Positions 24,832-32,544 of a stretch of 64,000 nt of DNA are shown here, in pieces. Source of the stretch: Pontibacillus yanchengensis Y32 (lineage in GTDB: Bacteria > Bacillota > Bacilli > Bacillales > BH030062); the NCBI RefSeq assembly GCF_000770635.1, contig NZ_AVBF01000015.1, positions 1 to 64,000 on the forward strand. The letters are read 5' to 3'. Each line of letters opens with the position of its first letter. Within the stretch, counting starts at the first letter, position 1. Position numbers and translations under genes: made by a program. The notes beneath the pieces were generated by a model. It had not been told where the DNA came from. It was given only the letters and a program-made list of their open reading frames with translations, and did no database searches.

Positions 24832-25290
24832 TTAGATTTCTTTCAAATGCTTTTCAGCTATTCTATTTACTTTTTCCACACGACGTTTATACTTTTCTTC
24901 TTCATGAAAAGCAGTATTCAACCAGACGTCAACGGTTTTCAAGGCTATAGCTGAACCAATAATCTTCCCACCAATACATAACACATTCGTATTGGAGTGA
25001 GACCTTGCTAACTCTGCACAAAATGGGTCCTGACAAACCGCTGCATTCAGACCATAGATTTTATTGGCAATCATCGCACTTCCGTAACCAACTCCATCTA
25101 CGAATATCCCTCGTTCTACTTCTCCCTTTGCTACCGCTAGAGATGCAGGATATATGAAATCAGGTAAATCGCAAGACTCCTCGTCATGCGTTCCAAAATC
25201 TACAACCTCATGCCCCTCTTCTTCTACCAATTGTTTAATTTCTTCTTTTAATGCGAAACCAGCATGATCATTTGCCAAGGCAATTTTCAT
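24832..25290 (-). CDS. RpiB/LacA/LacB-family sugar-phosphate isomerase, atypical active site
   Basis: 152 residues from ATG 25290 after AGGGAGTTTAGTATT. The RpiB fold is clear: MKIALANDHAGFALKEEI with the phosphate-binding Asp-His, then GLNAAVCQDPFCAELARSHSN and VLCIGGKIIG. In RpiB the proton-transfer Cys lies in ILICGTGIG; here the aligned segment is FVDGVGYGSAMIANKI, so the Cys is Asp and the Thr is Val. It may therefore act on a different phosphosugar, like the four-carbon branch of this family, or use another base. Gene order does not name the pathway. Confidence 0.85.
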   Translation of the reverse strand: MKIALANDHAGFALKEEIKQLVEEEGHEVVDFGTHDEESCDLPDFIYPASLAVAKGEVERGIFVDGVGYGSAMIANKIYGLNAAVCQDPFCAELARSHSNTNVLCIGGKIIGSAIALKTVDVWLNTAFHEEEKYKRRVEKVNRIAEKHLKEI

Positions 25291-25481
25291 AATACTAAAC
25301 TCCCTTACTAGTTTATATTTGTTCGTCTCAACTAAAGTGTAACGGCATTCTCTTTTTATTACAATTATCACGATAATAGTTTAAAATAGAATTGGAAGGT
25401 ATTAGAATTTATCACCTCGCAACCATAGTTTGCGACGAATGATTTGAAAAGATAACGACTAATTAAGATGAGAGGTACATA

Positions 25482-27233
25482 ATGGAAACTGTACATAAAA
25501 AAGCAAATTGGAAGAATCTTGTCCAATTAATTAGAGCAACAAATCCACCTAAATTTTTATTTGGTTTTTCTCTATTTTTAAGTGTTCTTACTACGATGGC
25601 AGGTTTAAGCATTCCCTTACTGGCGAGTCGATTAATTGATAATTTCGATTTAGAGAACCTGAATACTACCGTCATTGTTGGCATTGTGATCGCCTTTTTG
25701 ATACAGGCGATAGCAGGCGGAGTGTCCGTGTACATCCTGGCTAGAGTTGGCCAACATATCATAGCTGCCCTACGTGAAAGATTGTGGGAGAAGCTTCTCG
25801 CTCTTCCCATTTCATACTATGATTCACATGAGACTGGTGATTCTGTTAGCAGAATGACAAATGATACAGGGGTTATTAAAGACTTAATCACTGACAATTT
25901 CACAGGTTTTGTGACAGGAATCATATCTGTTACAGGTGCCATCATTATTTTGTTTTTTCTAGATTGGCCCCTTACATTAGTTATGTTTTCCATTATCCCA
26001 ATAGCCCTATTATTCCTTATACCAATCGGCAAGAAGAGCGCTCAAATTTCAAGAAGCTTACAATCGAAGACAGCAAAATTCTCTGCCCATTTAACAAGAG
26101 TGATTTCAGAAATACGGTTAGTGAAAGCTTCTAATGCAGAGGAACGAGAATATAGAAGTGGAAAATCAGGAATCCATAACCTTTATCAACTTGGGCTAAA
26201 AGAGGGAATGATTCAAGCGATTATGTCGCCTCTTGTCTCCTCCCTTATCATTGTGGTCCTTGTTCTTATTATTGGATTTGGTGGAATAAGAGTATCTTCT
26301 GGAGCAATGACTGCAGGGGAATTGGCTGCTTTTTTCATTTATCTGTTTCAAATTATTATGCCACTCACTCAAATCGTGGTGTTCTTCACAAAGTTTCAAA
26401 AAACAATCGGCGCTACGGAGAAAGTATTATACATCCTTGATTTAGAAGAAGAGGATTTTACAGAAGGAAAATGGATTGAACACGATAATGAACTCGTTCT
26501 TGATGGCGTGACCTTTGGATATGATGATTCTGAGAAAGTAGTATATGACGTATCTTTCACCGCCAAAAGTGGGGATGTTACAGCCATTGTCGGCCCAAGT
26601 GGAAGTGGAAAAACAACATTATTTTCACTCATTGAACAATTCTATAAACCTCAACAAGGTGAAATTCGCTATGGTGATACGAAAATTTATGAATTCTCGT
26701 TGATGTCATGGCGGAAAATGCTTGGCTATGTCTCTCAAGAAAGCCCTATTTATGCTGGTAGCATTGTCGAAAATTTAACCTATGGACTAGATGAAGATAT
26801 TCCAGAAGAGAAAATCATAGCTGCTGCAAAAATGGCTTATGCGCATGATTTCATATTAGAATTCCCAAATGGGTATCAAACGGAGGTAGGAGAACGTGGC
26901 ATTAAATTGTCAGGTGGTCAAAGACAAAGAATAGCAATAGCACGAGCTTTCTTACGAGATCCTGAAATCCTTATGCTAGACGAAGCAACGTCAAGCCTCG
27001 ATAGTCACTCGGAAATCGTCGTCCAGGAAGCACTAAAGAACTTGATGAAAGGTAGAACAACGCTAGTCATTGCCCATCGATTATCGACCATAGTTGATGC
27101 AGAGAAAATTGTTTTCTTAGAAAAAGGGATTGTTACTGGCACAGGAACACATCAGGAGCTCTTTTCAACTCATACGTTATACCAAAATTTCGCTAAACAA
27201 CAATTACGTATCCAAGACCAGTCTTATCAGTAG
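25482..27233 (+). CDS. bmrA: ABC multidrug exporter (half transporter), BmrA type
   Basis: 583 residues, close to B. subtilis BmrA (589). Residues 1-320 hold six membrane helices and residues 340-575 hold one ATPase domain: Walker A GPSGSGKTT, Q-loop YVSQESPIY, signature LSGGQRQRIAIARA, Walker B ILMLDEATSSLDS and H-loop VIAHRLS. Works as a homodimer exporting hydrophobic drugs. ATG follows GATGAGAGGTACATA. No BmrB-like leader peptide was recognised upstream. A TAGTAGGG hairpin follows. Confidence 0.9.
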   Translation: METVHKKANWKNLVQLIRATNPPKFLFGFSLFLSVLTTMAGLSIPLLASRLIDNFDLENLNTTVIVGIVIAFLIQAIAGGVSVYILARVGQHIIAALRERLWEKLLALPISYYDSHETGDSVSRMTNDTGVIKDLITDNFTGFVTGIISVTGAIIILFFLDWPLTLVMFSIIPIALLFLIPIGKKSAQISRSLQSKTAKFSAHLTRVISEIRLVKASNAEEREYRSGKSGIHNLYQLGLKEGMIQAIMSPLVSSLIIVVLVLIIGFGGIRVSSGAMTAGELAAFFIYLFQIIMPLTQIVVFFTKFQKTIGATEKVLYILDLEEEDFTEGKWIEHDNELVLDGVTFGYDDSEKVVYDVSFTAKSGDVTAIVGPSGSGKTTLFSLIEQFYKPQQGEIRYGDTKIYEFSLMSWRKMLGYVSQESPIYAGSIVENLTYGLDEDIPEEKIIAAAKMAYAHDFILEFPNGYQTEVGERGIKLSGGQRQRIAIARAFLRDPEILMLDEATSSLDSHSEIVVQEALKNLMKGRTTLVIAHRLSTIVDAEKIVFLEKGIVTGTGTHQELFSTHTLYQNFAKQQLRIQDQSYQ

Positions 27234-27256
27234 TAGGGAATAACCCTACTACTGAT
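27228..27256 (+). terminator. Hairpin after bmrA
   Basis: CAGTAGTAGGG / CCCTACTACTG with loop AATAA, spanning the stop codon. It lacks a T-run, so termination may be weak. Confidence 0.5.
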
Positions 27257-27404
27257 GTTATATCCTTGTATCTTCCGACTATGCTGCACTTAAAATGACC
27301 GTTAATGAAATACCTTGTAAGATTTAAAAAGCTTTACCGAAATTTTTAATACTTTTATTGTTATTCCAACCTCTATTAACGATATGTACATTTTCACACT
27401 ACAA

Positions 27405-27755
27405 TCATTCTTCAATTATTTCAATCTTACCTAATTCAGCCTGCATTGGAAAGGAATCATCAACTATCCCATCTACCCAAATACGGACCTTTTGTCCCAC
27501 CTCATAGTCGAAGGTGAAATCCCAAAACTTATCTACATTTACATAATACGCCTCAATATCTTTCCCACTATATTGATCGAGTTTGAAATCCATGGCTTGC
27601 TCTTTATTAATTTGGTTAACAACAAGGATCTCTTGTTCATCGGGGTTGGTTTCTACGATATACCCTACTACTGTAGGCCCACTAGTATATTCTTTGGAAC
27701 ATCCCGCTACCAATATTAGCGAAATGAATATAATGATAGAACAATATTTTAAGAT
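27405..27755 (-). CDS. Lipoprotein with DUF3221-like small domain, apparently ATC start
   Basis: 116 residues if read from ATC 27755, five bases after TAGGGAGGTGT. This gives LKYCSIIIFISLILVAGC, a full signal peptide with lipobox LVAGC. The first canonical start (TTG 27713) falls one codon before VAGC and would remove the signal, and an in-frame TAG sits just upstream, so no other start is available. The mature part (VVGYIVETNPDEQEILVVNQ, then YEVGQKVRIWVDGIVDDSFP) looks like a small beta-barrel of the DUF3221 kind: a guess. Confidence 0.75.
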   Translation of the reverse strand: MLKYCSIIIFISLILVAGCSKEYTSGPTVVGYIVETNPDEQEILVVNQINKEQAMDFKLDQYSGKDIEAYYVNVDKFWDFTFDYEVGQKVRIWVDGIVDDSFPMQAELGKIEIIEE

Positions 27756-27908
27756 TTTTACACCTCCCTAAAAATCATTAATTCTAGTTTTCACTCAATT
27801 GTAACAATTATTTTTTAGTTGAGAGACAGCATACGCCACTCTTTCTAGGCACACATCAAGACAAATATCATAAGCTACAATGTACGATGTGTTAAAGGGG
27901 GTACAATC

Positions 27909-28403
27909 ATGCATCATCACTATTTCCATGTTCCTAACTCGCAACATGGTGAAGATGAACGATTTATTAGTCCCCTCATGCTAACAGCAGGAGGGTTTTT
28001 ACTGAATAAAGCATTGAACGGAAATAATAATCCTCAAGGTTTTGGTCCACCGAATAATGGTTTTGGACCAGGTTTTGGAGGACCAGGAAACCCAGGGTTT
28101 AATCAAGGATATGGACCTGGGCCTGGCTATGGTGGATTTAACCCTGGATTCGGTCCCAATTACGGAAATGGGTATGGGTTTAAACCAGGTAATGGACCTG
28201 TTTATGGAAATGGATACAATCCAGAATATGGCGGGGGTTTCGGACCTGGACCTGGGTATGGACCTGGATACGGTCAAGGCCCAGGCTTTTATAACGGAGG
28301 ATTCGGACCAGGATATGGAGGACCTAATAGTGGTACCGGTTTTGGAAATATGTTAGGTCAACTCTTCGGATCAAACCAAGGATATGGAGGATTTCCATTT
28401 TAA
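27909..28403 (+). CDS. Gly/Pro/Tyr/Phe-rich low-complexity protein
   Basis: 164 residues. A short N-terminus (MHHHYFHVPNSQHGEDERF, then ISPLMLTAGGFLLNKAL) is followed from about residue 40 by imperfect repeats such as GFGPGFGGPGNPGF, GYGPGPGYGGF and NGYGPEYGGG-like units, with about 40% Gly. The end MLGQLFGSNQGYGGFPF resembles the hydrophobic N-terminal patch. Such proteins in Bacillaceae are often spore-coat or surface proteins; nothing here proves that. ATG follows AAAGGGGGTACAATC. The repetitive bases also open long frames on the other strand, which I treat as artefacts. Confidence 0.75.
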   Translation: MHHHYFHVPNSQHGEDERFISPLMLTAGGFLLNKALNGNNNPQGFGPPNNGFGPGFGGPGNPGFNQGYGPGPGYGGFNPGFGPNYGNGYGFKPGNGPVYGNGYNPEYGGGFGPGPGYGPGYGQGPGFYNGGFGPGYGGPNSGTGFGNMLGQLFGSNQGYGGFPF

Positions 28404-28412
28404 GTTTACATC

Positions 28413-28620
28413 AAGAACAAAAGCTCAGGGCGCCCGACTAGCGACGTATATGCTGGACTGAGCCGTAGGAGATAAAGGCAACACGAAGAACGAAGTGATT
28501 CGATGTTAACTTATCGTACGGAGGCGAGGGAAGCATACTAGTCGCTGGGCGCTGGAGCTGGACGTGGCCGCATCACTTTCTTAGTTATACACAAGCATTG
28601 AATTTTATAATTTCCTATAC
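28413..28620 (+). repeat. Interspersed element A (copy 3, full length)
   Basis: Begins AAGAACAAAAGCTCAGGGCG, with inverted ends GGGCGCCCGACTAGCGAC and GTCGCTGGGCGCTGGAGCT, then the GGACGTGGCCGCATC link and the tail TTATACACAAGCATTG (TTATACACA at 28585-28593). The last 49 bases equal positions 1-49. The rest of 28621-28805 contains no gene that I can support. Confidence 0.9.
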
Positions 28621-28805
28621 AAGAACAAGTTACAACCGGTCCAGCATAGGGCGGTGCAATCTCAACGGTAGATATTACTCACTGAAAAGCAGGTTAATTG
28701 ATACCGAGAGCAGTAGCGCTCCGATGATAACTTATTGTATGAAGATCCAAGTTACTAAACAGCAGCTTACCATCAAAGCCCTTCAATTTTCTTATTTCTT
28801 TACCT

Positions 28806-28846
28806 ACAAAAAAAGAGACTCCCTTATTTTAGGGAGTCTCTTTTTA
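28806..28846. terminator. Terminator of the cold-shock gene
   Basis: AAAAAGAGACTCCCT / AGGGAGTCTCTTTTT with loop TATTTT; works in both directions and lies 12 bases past the csp stop. Confidence 0.9.
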
Positions 28847-28857
28847 CTAGTATTCAC

Positions 28858-29055
28858 TTATTTTTGAACATTAGCTGCTTGTGGGCCACGGTTACCTTCA
28901 ACAATGTCGAATGTAACAGTTTGATTTTCTTCTAATGTTTTGAAGCCTTCTTCTTGAATAGCAGAGAAATGAACGAATACATCGTCTTGACCTTCTACTT
29001 CAATAAAACCGAATCCTTTTTCTGCGTTAAACCATTTCACGTTTCCTTGTAACAT
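28858..29055 (-). CDS. Cold-shock protein (CspB/CspD family)
   Basis: 65 residues, one cold-shock domain. RNP1 KGFGFIEV and RNP2 VFVHFSAI are intact, as is the leading [11 protein letters not shown]. Binds single-stranded RNA and DNA and acts as an RNA chaperone; CspD of B. subtilis is the likeliest counterpart. ATG follows GCAGGAGGTAACAATT. The long leader has a hairpin next to the ribosome binding site (see 29063-29087), typical of temperature-controlled csp mRNAs. Confidence 0.95.
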   Translation of the reverse strand: MLQGNVKWFNAEKGFGFIEVEGQDDVFVHFSAIQEEGFKTLEENQTVTFDIVEGNRGPQAANVQK

Positions 29056-29062
29056 AATTGTT

Positions 29063-29087
29063 ACCTCCTGCGTGGATCAAAATCCAC
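29063..29087 (-). promoter_or_regulatory. csp leader hairpin next to ribosome binding site
   Basis: GTGGATTTTGATCCAC (29072-29087, minus strand) forms a six-pair stem ending two bases before GCAGGAGG. It may time ribosome access with temperature. Confidence 0.5.
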
Positions 29088-29418
29088 AATGTATTACTAT
29101 TAATGCTCTGCATATTCATTCCAGACTAAAGTGACTTACTAGAAACTTTCTCTTTCATAACTTGCAAACGAACAAGAATAATTAATTATTAATATAACAT
29201 TATATAGGACAGCGTGTCAAGAAACGAGAAAATACTTTTGCTTATAAAGAAAAAGTATTTTTTCTGAAGAGGAACAATTTTTCCTATACTCTACTGCCAC
29301 ATCTGTGAAGCCATAAGCCTATAGATGGTGACCCTATTAAATCTAACAAAGCACATGGATTTGGATATAGCATTGAAAAGGAGAAAACAATAGAATACAA
29401 GAAGAAGAGACAAAAACA
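29088..29418. other. Intergenic stretch, no gene
   Basis: Holds the csp promoter and untranslated leader near its left end. The rest is AT-rich with no frame carrying a ribosome binding site. Confidence 0.5.
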
Positions 29419-29571
29419 ATGGGAATTTATGTTCAAAGTCCACACCATAATTAAATTCAAGCATTTAGTGGAGGATCACAAGAGGAAATTCAAGAGCTGC
29501 TCGATGATAATCACACTATACAAATGCTAAAGATAAGAGTGAAAGAACGAGATGGTCTCCCTCATGAATGA
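29419..29571 (+). pseudogene. Possible small gene broken by an in-frame stop
   Basis: A 51-codon frame starts MGIYVQSPHHN, meets TAA at 29452, then continues IQAFSGGSQEEIQELLDDNH to a TGA at 29569. The second part reads like real protein. The ATG has only a weak upstream site (AAGAAGAGAC). It overlaps the end of the convergent gene at 29562. Confidence 0.3.
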
Positions 29572-29747
29572 TTTCGATTGTCAATCCGCTTAATCCCGTA
29601 AATCACCTCATTAGTTGCGATGGCTATTAAAATAATCGATGCTACTTGACCTATACCTTGTTCATAGTAATTGGAGAAAACAGCCATTGCAAGACCAGCA
29701 TATAGAATTATTTTTACTATAGTGTACATCAATTCAGCCATCTTCAT
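29562..29747 (-). CDS. Small two-helix membrane protein
   Basis: 61 residues from ATG 29747, which overlaps the end of the preceding gene (14 bases) and follows GAGGTTGAG. Two hydrophobic segments (VKIILYAGLAMAVFSNYY and QVASIILIAIATNEVIY) and a basic end (KRIDNRNHS). An earlier in-frame start at 29762 is possible. Last gene of a three-gene set of membrane proteins (30579-29562). No family recognised. Confidence 0.6.
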   Translation of the reverse strand: MKMAELMYTIVKIILYAGLAMAVFSNYYEQGIGQVASIILIAIATNEVIYGIKRIDNRNHS

Positions 29748-30264
29748 CTTTCTCAACCTCAATTAACTGAATGCCTTTACGTTCCTTTGCCCATTTAATG
29801 ACACCTGGCATGGAAGTTCTTAATTGATTTACAGGAACAACACTCGCCTGTTGTTCAGTCACCGTCACAACGTAATACGAATCCTTCTTATGTACGATAC
29901 ACACATGTTCGTATGGCGTATGGATTAGTTTCATATGTTTTGCTGGTGTATCTTCAAAAAGATCATATACTTTTTGTTTGTCCTTTTCTGTTAGGGGGTG
30001 GATTGTATAGAAGTTTCCTTCACCTATATCCGTTGCTTGTTTCTGTTCTATAAACTCCTCCCCTCTCGTATAAAGAACAAGATCCACATGAATTTTTTGT
30101 AACAAATGAATAATTTCAGCAAAACCAAGAAACAACATGAGTACTACAAAAGCTAAATAAAAGAACAGGATACTCTCAGCAATAAATGCAATAATGATCC
30201 CCATTAGGAAGAATAATACACCAATAATTTGAAGTATGGTGGCAATTCTATTTCGTTGATTCAC
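29734..30264 (-). CDS. Membrane protein with C-terminal cytoplasmic domain
   Basis: 176 residues from GTG 30264 after AAGGGGGTAGGTATCT. Two adjacent helices at residues 9-30 and 31-52, then a soluble part of about 120 residues (IHPLTEKDKQKVYDLFEDTP, YEHVCIVHKKDSYYVVTVTE). I do not recognise the domain. It lies six bases after the gene ending at 30271 and overlaps the next one, so it belongs to the same operon. Confidence 0.65.
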   Translation of the reverse strand: MNQRNRIATILQIIGVLFFLMGIIIAFIAESILFFYLAFVVLMLFLGFAEIIHLLQKIHVDLVLYTRGEEFIEQKQATDIGEGNFYTIHPLTEKDKQKVYDLFEDTPAKHMKLIHTPYEHVCIVHKKDSYYVVTVTEQQASVVPVNQLRTSMPGVIKWAKERKGIQLIEVEKDEDG

Positions 30265-30270
30265 AGATAC

Positions 30271-30579
30271 CTACCCCCTTCTAATAACATCAATAAAGGT
30301 AGGAGCTATCACTAGAATTATAGAAATAACTAATAACATTCTAGTAACTAGAGTCGATAGTTTCTCTCTCCCCTTTCCTTTATACCAACCACTGAATTGC
30401 CAATGATTTCGATAGTGTACAAATAAAAAGACAAGGATGGCTACAAAACCCAACCATCGATAAGCCGTTGTTTCAGGACCAACAAAGTTATCATAAAAAA
30501 CATCTAAAATTCCGCCTAACACACCGCCTAATATACCAAAAATACATATGATTCGTAACAGTTCCAATAACACTCTCAT
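30271..30579 (-). CDS. Three-helix membrane protein
   Basis: 102 residues from ATG 30579 after GAAGGGAGCATCTCC. Helices at about 5-27, 42-58 and 79-97, with a basic loop HYRNHWQFSGWYKGKGREK. First gene of the three-gene membrane operon. No family recognised. Confidence 0.65.
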   Translation of the reverse strand: MRVLLELLRIICIFGILGGVLGGILDVFYDNFVGPETTAYRWLGFVAILVFLFVHYRNHWQFSGWYKGKGREKLSTLVTRMLLVISIILVIAPTFIDVIRRG

Positions 30580-30626
30580 GGAGATGCTCCCTTCATCAAG
30601 AATCTTTCTTGATTATTGCATAACAA

Positions 30627-30887
30627 TTACTTACTTTTATGATGGATGGCTTCTAATGCTTTTCCCTCATCTTGTTTGGCTACGTAAAACTTGTATTCAT
30701 TCCCAAGATCGCTATAGGAACCACCAGGTGCTGAGGAAAAATCAGCTGTTGAAGCTACTCGATACTTAACAGACACAGCTTTCAACTTCGATACAATCAG
30801 GTAATATTCCTTCTTACTAAACGTGGTATAAATCAATGTTTTCTTACTTGAGAATACATATTCAATAAGGTTAGCTAAAAAGTGCAA
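30627..30887 (-). CDS. Small soluble protein, DUF2007-like
   Basis: 86 residues from TTG 30887 after AGGGGGAGATGGC. The sequence LIYTTFSKKEYYLIVSKLKA, a polar loop, then YKFYVAKQDEGKALEAIHH, has the beta-alpha-beta plan of DUF2007-type small proteins; that match is weak. It lies 48 bases before the membrane operon start and may be its first gene. Confidence 0.55.
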   Translation of the reverse strand: MHFLANLIEYVFSSKKTLIYTTFSKKEYYLIVSKLKAVSVKYRVASTADFSSAPGGSYSDLGNEYKFYVAKQDEGKALEAIHHKSK

Positions 30888-30983
30888 GCCATCTCCCCCT
30901 ATTTTAATGATAAGAGATTACCTAATCAATTTAACATTAATTCCCAACTATGTATCAGGCTCACTCGCTATTGTGAGCACTGT

Positions 30984-31107
30984 GAAAATCCGATTTGCTC
31001 GGAAAACTCAATTTTTGCTCTGAAATTGAAAAAGTTGCTCTGAAATCTAAAATTTTGCTCGCAAATTTGAAAAGTTGCTCTCAAATCAAATTTTTTGCTC
31101 GCAAACC
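30984..31107 (-). repeat. GAGCAA 20-bp periodic array, locus 2 (six units, inverted)
   Basis: GCTC begins at 30997, 31017, 31037, 31057, 31077 and 31097: an exact 20-bp period. Read on the minus strand the units alternate GAGCAAAAAATTTGATTTGA and GAGCAACTTTTCAAATTTGC. Copy number, period and alternation equal locus 1 at 6.33 kb. Confidence 0.85.
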
Positions 31108-31129
31108 CCGCCAGCAAGATCCTATCAAT

Positions 31130-31163
31130 GAAAAAGCCTAAGTCAACTGTGACTTAGGCTTTA
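31130..31163 (-). terminator. Terminator of the DEAD-box helicase gene
   Basis: AAAGCCTAAGTCAC / TTGACTTAGGCTTTTT on the minus strand, 17 bases after the stop. Confidence 0.9.
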
Positions 31164-31179
31164 ACTTAATATCTATTCA

Positions 31180-32334
31180 TTACTGCTTGGAATCATCCCG
31201 AAGTTTTCCCTTATAAAGAGCTTTCTTATGAAGGGGAACGTTTAATTTCTTTGCATACTTGTGTAATTCTTTCTCTTCCTCTTTTGTTGTAAGGGATAAT
31301 ACTGTACCCTGCTCGGATCCAAGTCTACCCGTTCGCCCTGAGCGGTGAATGTACTGGTCAAGTTCGTCTGGTACATCGACATGAATGACATGGGTAATAT
31401 CGGATATATCTAGTCCACGTCCTGCCACGTCTGTTGCTAGTAAAAGCGGAGCTTCGCCTGAACGGAAGGCTTGAATAGCTTTAGCGCGGTCTTGTTTCTT
31501 TGTATCTCCATGGAGTACTGCGACGGAAAGACCTCTGTATGCTAATTTCTCTGCCATCACTTGAAGATTTCCAACATCACGCACAAATGCAAGAGCCTTT
31601 CCATCAATTGCATGAATCACTTTACGAAGTGTATCAACTTTTTCACGTGCCTCACATGGAATATAAGCATGTTCCACTTCTGGTTGATTTCCTTCGCCTT
31701 GTTGCACATTTATTATTTCAGGGTCGTCCATCATTTCTTTCGCTTTCCTTTGTACATGTTCAGATACAGTTGCTGAGAACAGTAACAATTGACGCTCACG
31801 TAGGGTACTTTTTACAATTCGTTCGATTGTATCTTGATGTTCTGGAATGAGTAATTGATCGCCTTCATCAAAAACGACTGTTTTCACTTCATGCATTTTA
31901 AGTTTCTTTTGGTTAATTAGCTCTAGAACACGTCCTGGTGTACCGATAACGACTTGTGGTTTCTTTTTTAGCTTTTCAATTTGGCGCTTCACATTAGCTC
32001 CACCAATAAGGGTTGTACTTTTGATGTTTGATCCTTCTGTCCATTTTTGTACTTCTTGATGGATTTGCATAACTAGTTCATGAGAAGAAGCCAAAATAAC
32101 GATTTGTACTTGTTTTTGATTAAAATCAATTTTATCTAATAGTGGAAGCAGATAAGCTAACGTCTTACCACTTCCTGTAGGTGCTTCCGCTAACACATCT
32201 CTTCCTTCCATAATAAAAGGGGTAGCTTGTTGTTGGATAGCTGTTGGTTCTGTAAATTGAGCTTTCTCCCATGCGTTTTTTAGGAAGGGTGGAAGTGCTG
32301 CATAAAAATCTGTATTTGAATGAGCATTTGTCAT
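31180..32334 (-). CDS. yfmL: DEAD-box ATP-dependent RNA helicase, YfmL type
   Basis: 384 residues, a minimal helicase core. Q motif PTAIQQQATPF, Walker A APTGSGKT, motif II written DEGD (VVFDEGDQLL), motif III SATVS, and motifs IV-VI ending HRSGRTGRLG. Short C-terminus without an RNA-binding extension. Length and the DEGD variant point to B. subtilis YfmL (376 residues), involved in 50S ribosome assembly and growth in the cold. The cold-shock gene lies 2 kb away. ATG follows AAAGGATTTTTCTATT. Confidence 0.88.
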   Translation of the reverse strand: MTNAHSNTDFYAALPPFLKNAWEKAQFTEPTAIQQQATPFIMEGRDVLAEAPTGSGKTLAYLLPLLDKIDFNQKQVQIVILASSHELVMQIHQEVQKWTEGSNIKSTTLIGGANVKRQIEKLKKKPQVVIGTPGRVLELINQKKLKMHEVKTVVFDEGDQLLIPEHQDTIERIVKSTLRERQLLLFSATVSEHVQRKAKEMMDDPEIINVQQGEGNQPEVEHAYIPCEAREKVDTLRKVIHAIDGKALAFVRDVGNLQVMAEKLAYRGLSVAVLHGDTKKQDRAKAIQAFRSGEAPLLLATDVAGRGLDISDITHVIHVDVPDELDQYIHRSGRTGRLGSEQGTVLSLTTKEEEKELHKYAKKLNVPLHKKALYKGKLRDDSKQ

Positions 32335-32544
32335 AATAGAAAAATCCTTTCTCTTCTTTACGGCTAATCGCTTGTACTAGTATACCTCATTTTTCGCTTG
32401 TTGTAACAATTCCTTTTTCGGATGTCTCACCTAGTATTATCAGAAAATTATTTTTTTTCATTTTTTTTAATTGTATTTTCCCTCAACTGACTTTACAATA
32501 ATTTTTATATTCTAAAATCGTTATTTCGAAAGGAGGCTGTCACG

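Noticed and set aside
27999-28356. Alternate-frame long ORFs across the glycine-rich gene on both strands
   Set aside because: They arise from the repetitive GGA/CCA/TAT composition; they lack ribosome binding sites and give low-complexity nonsense proteins.
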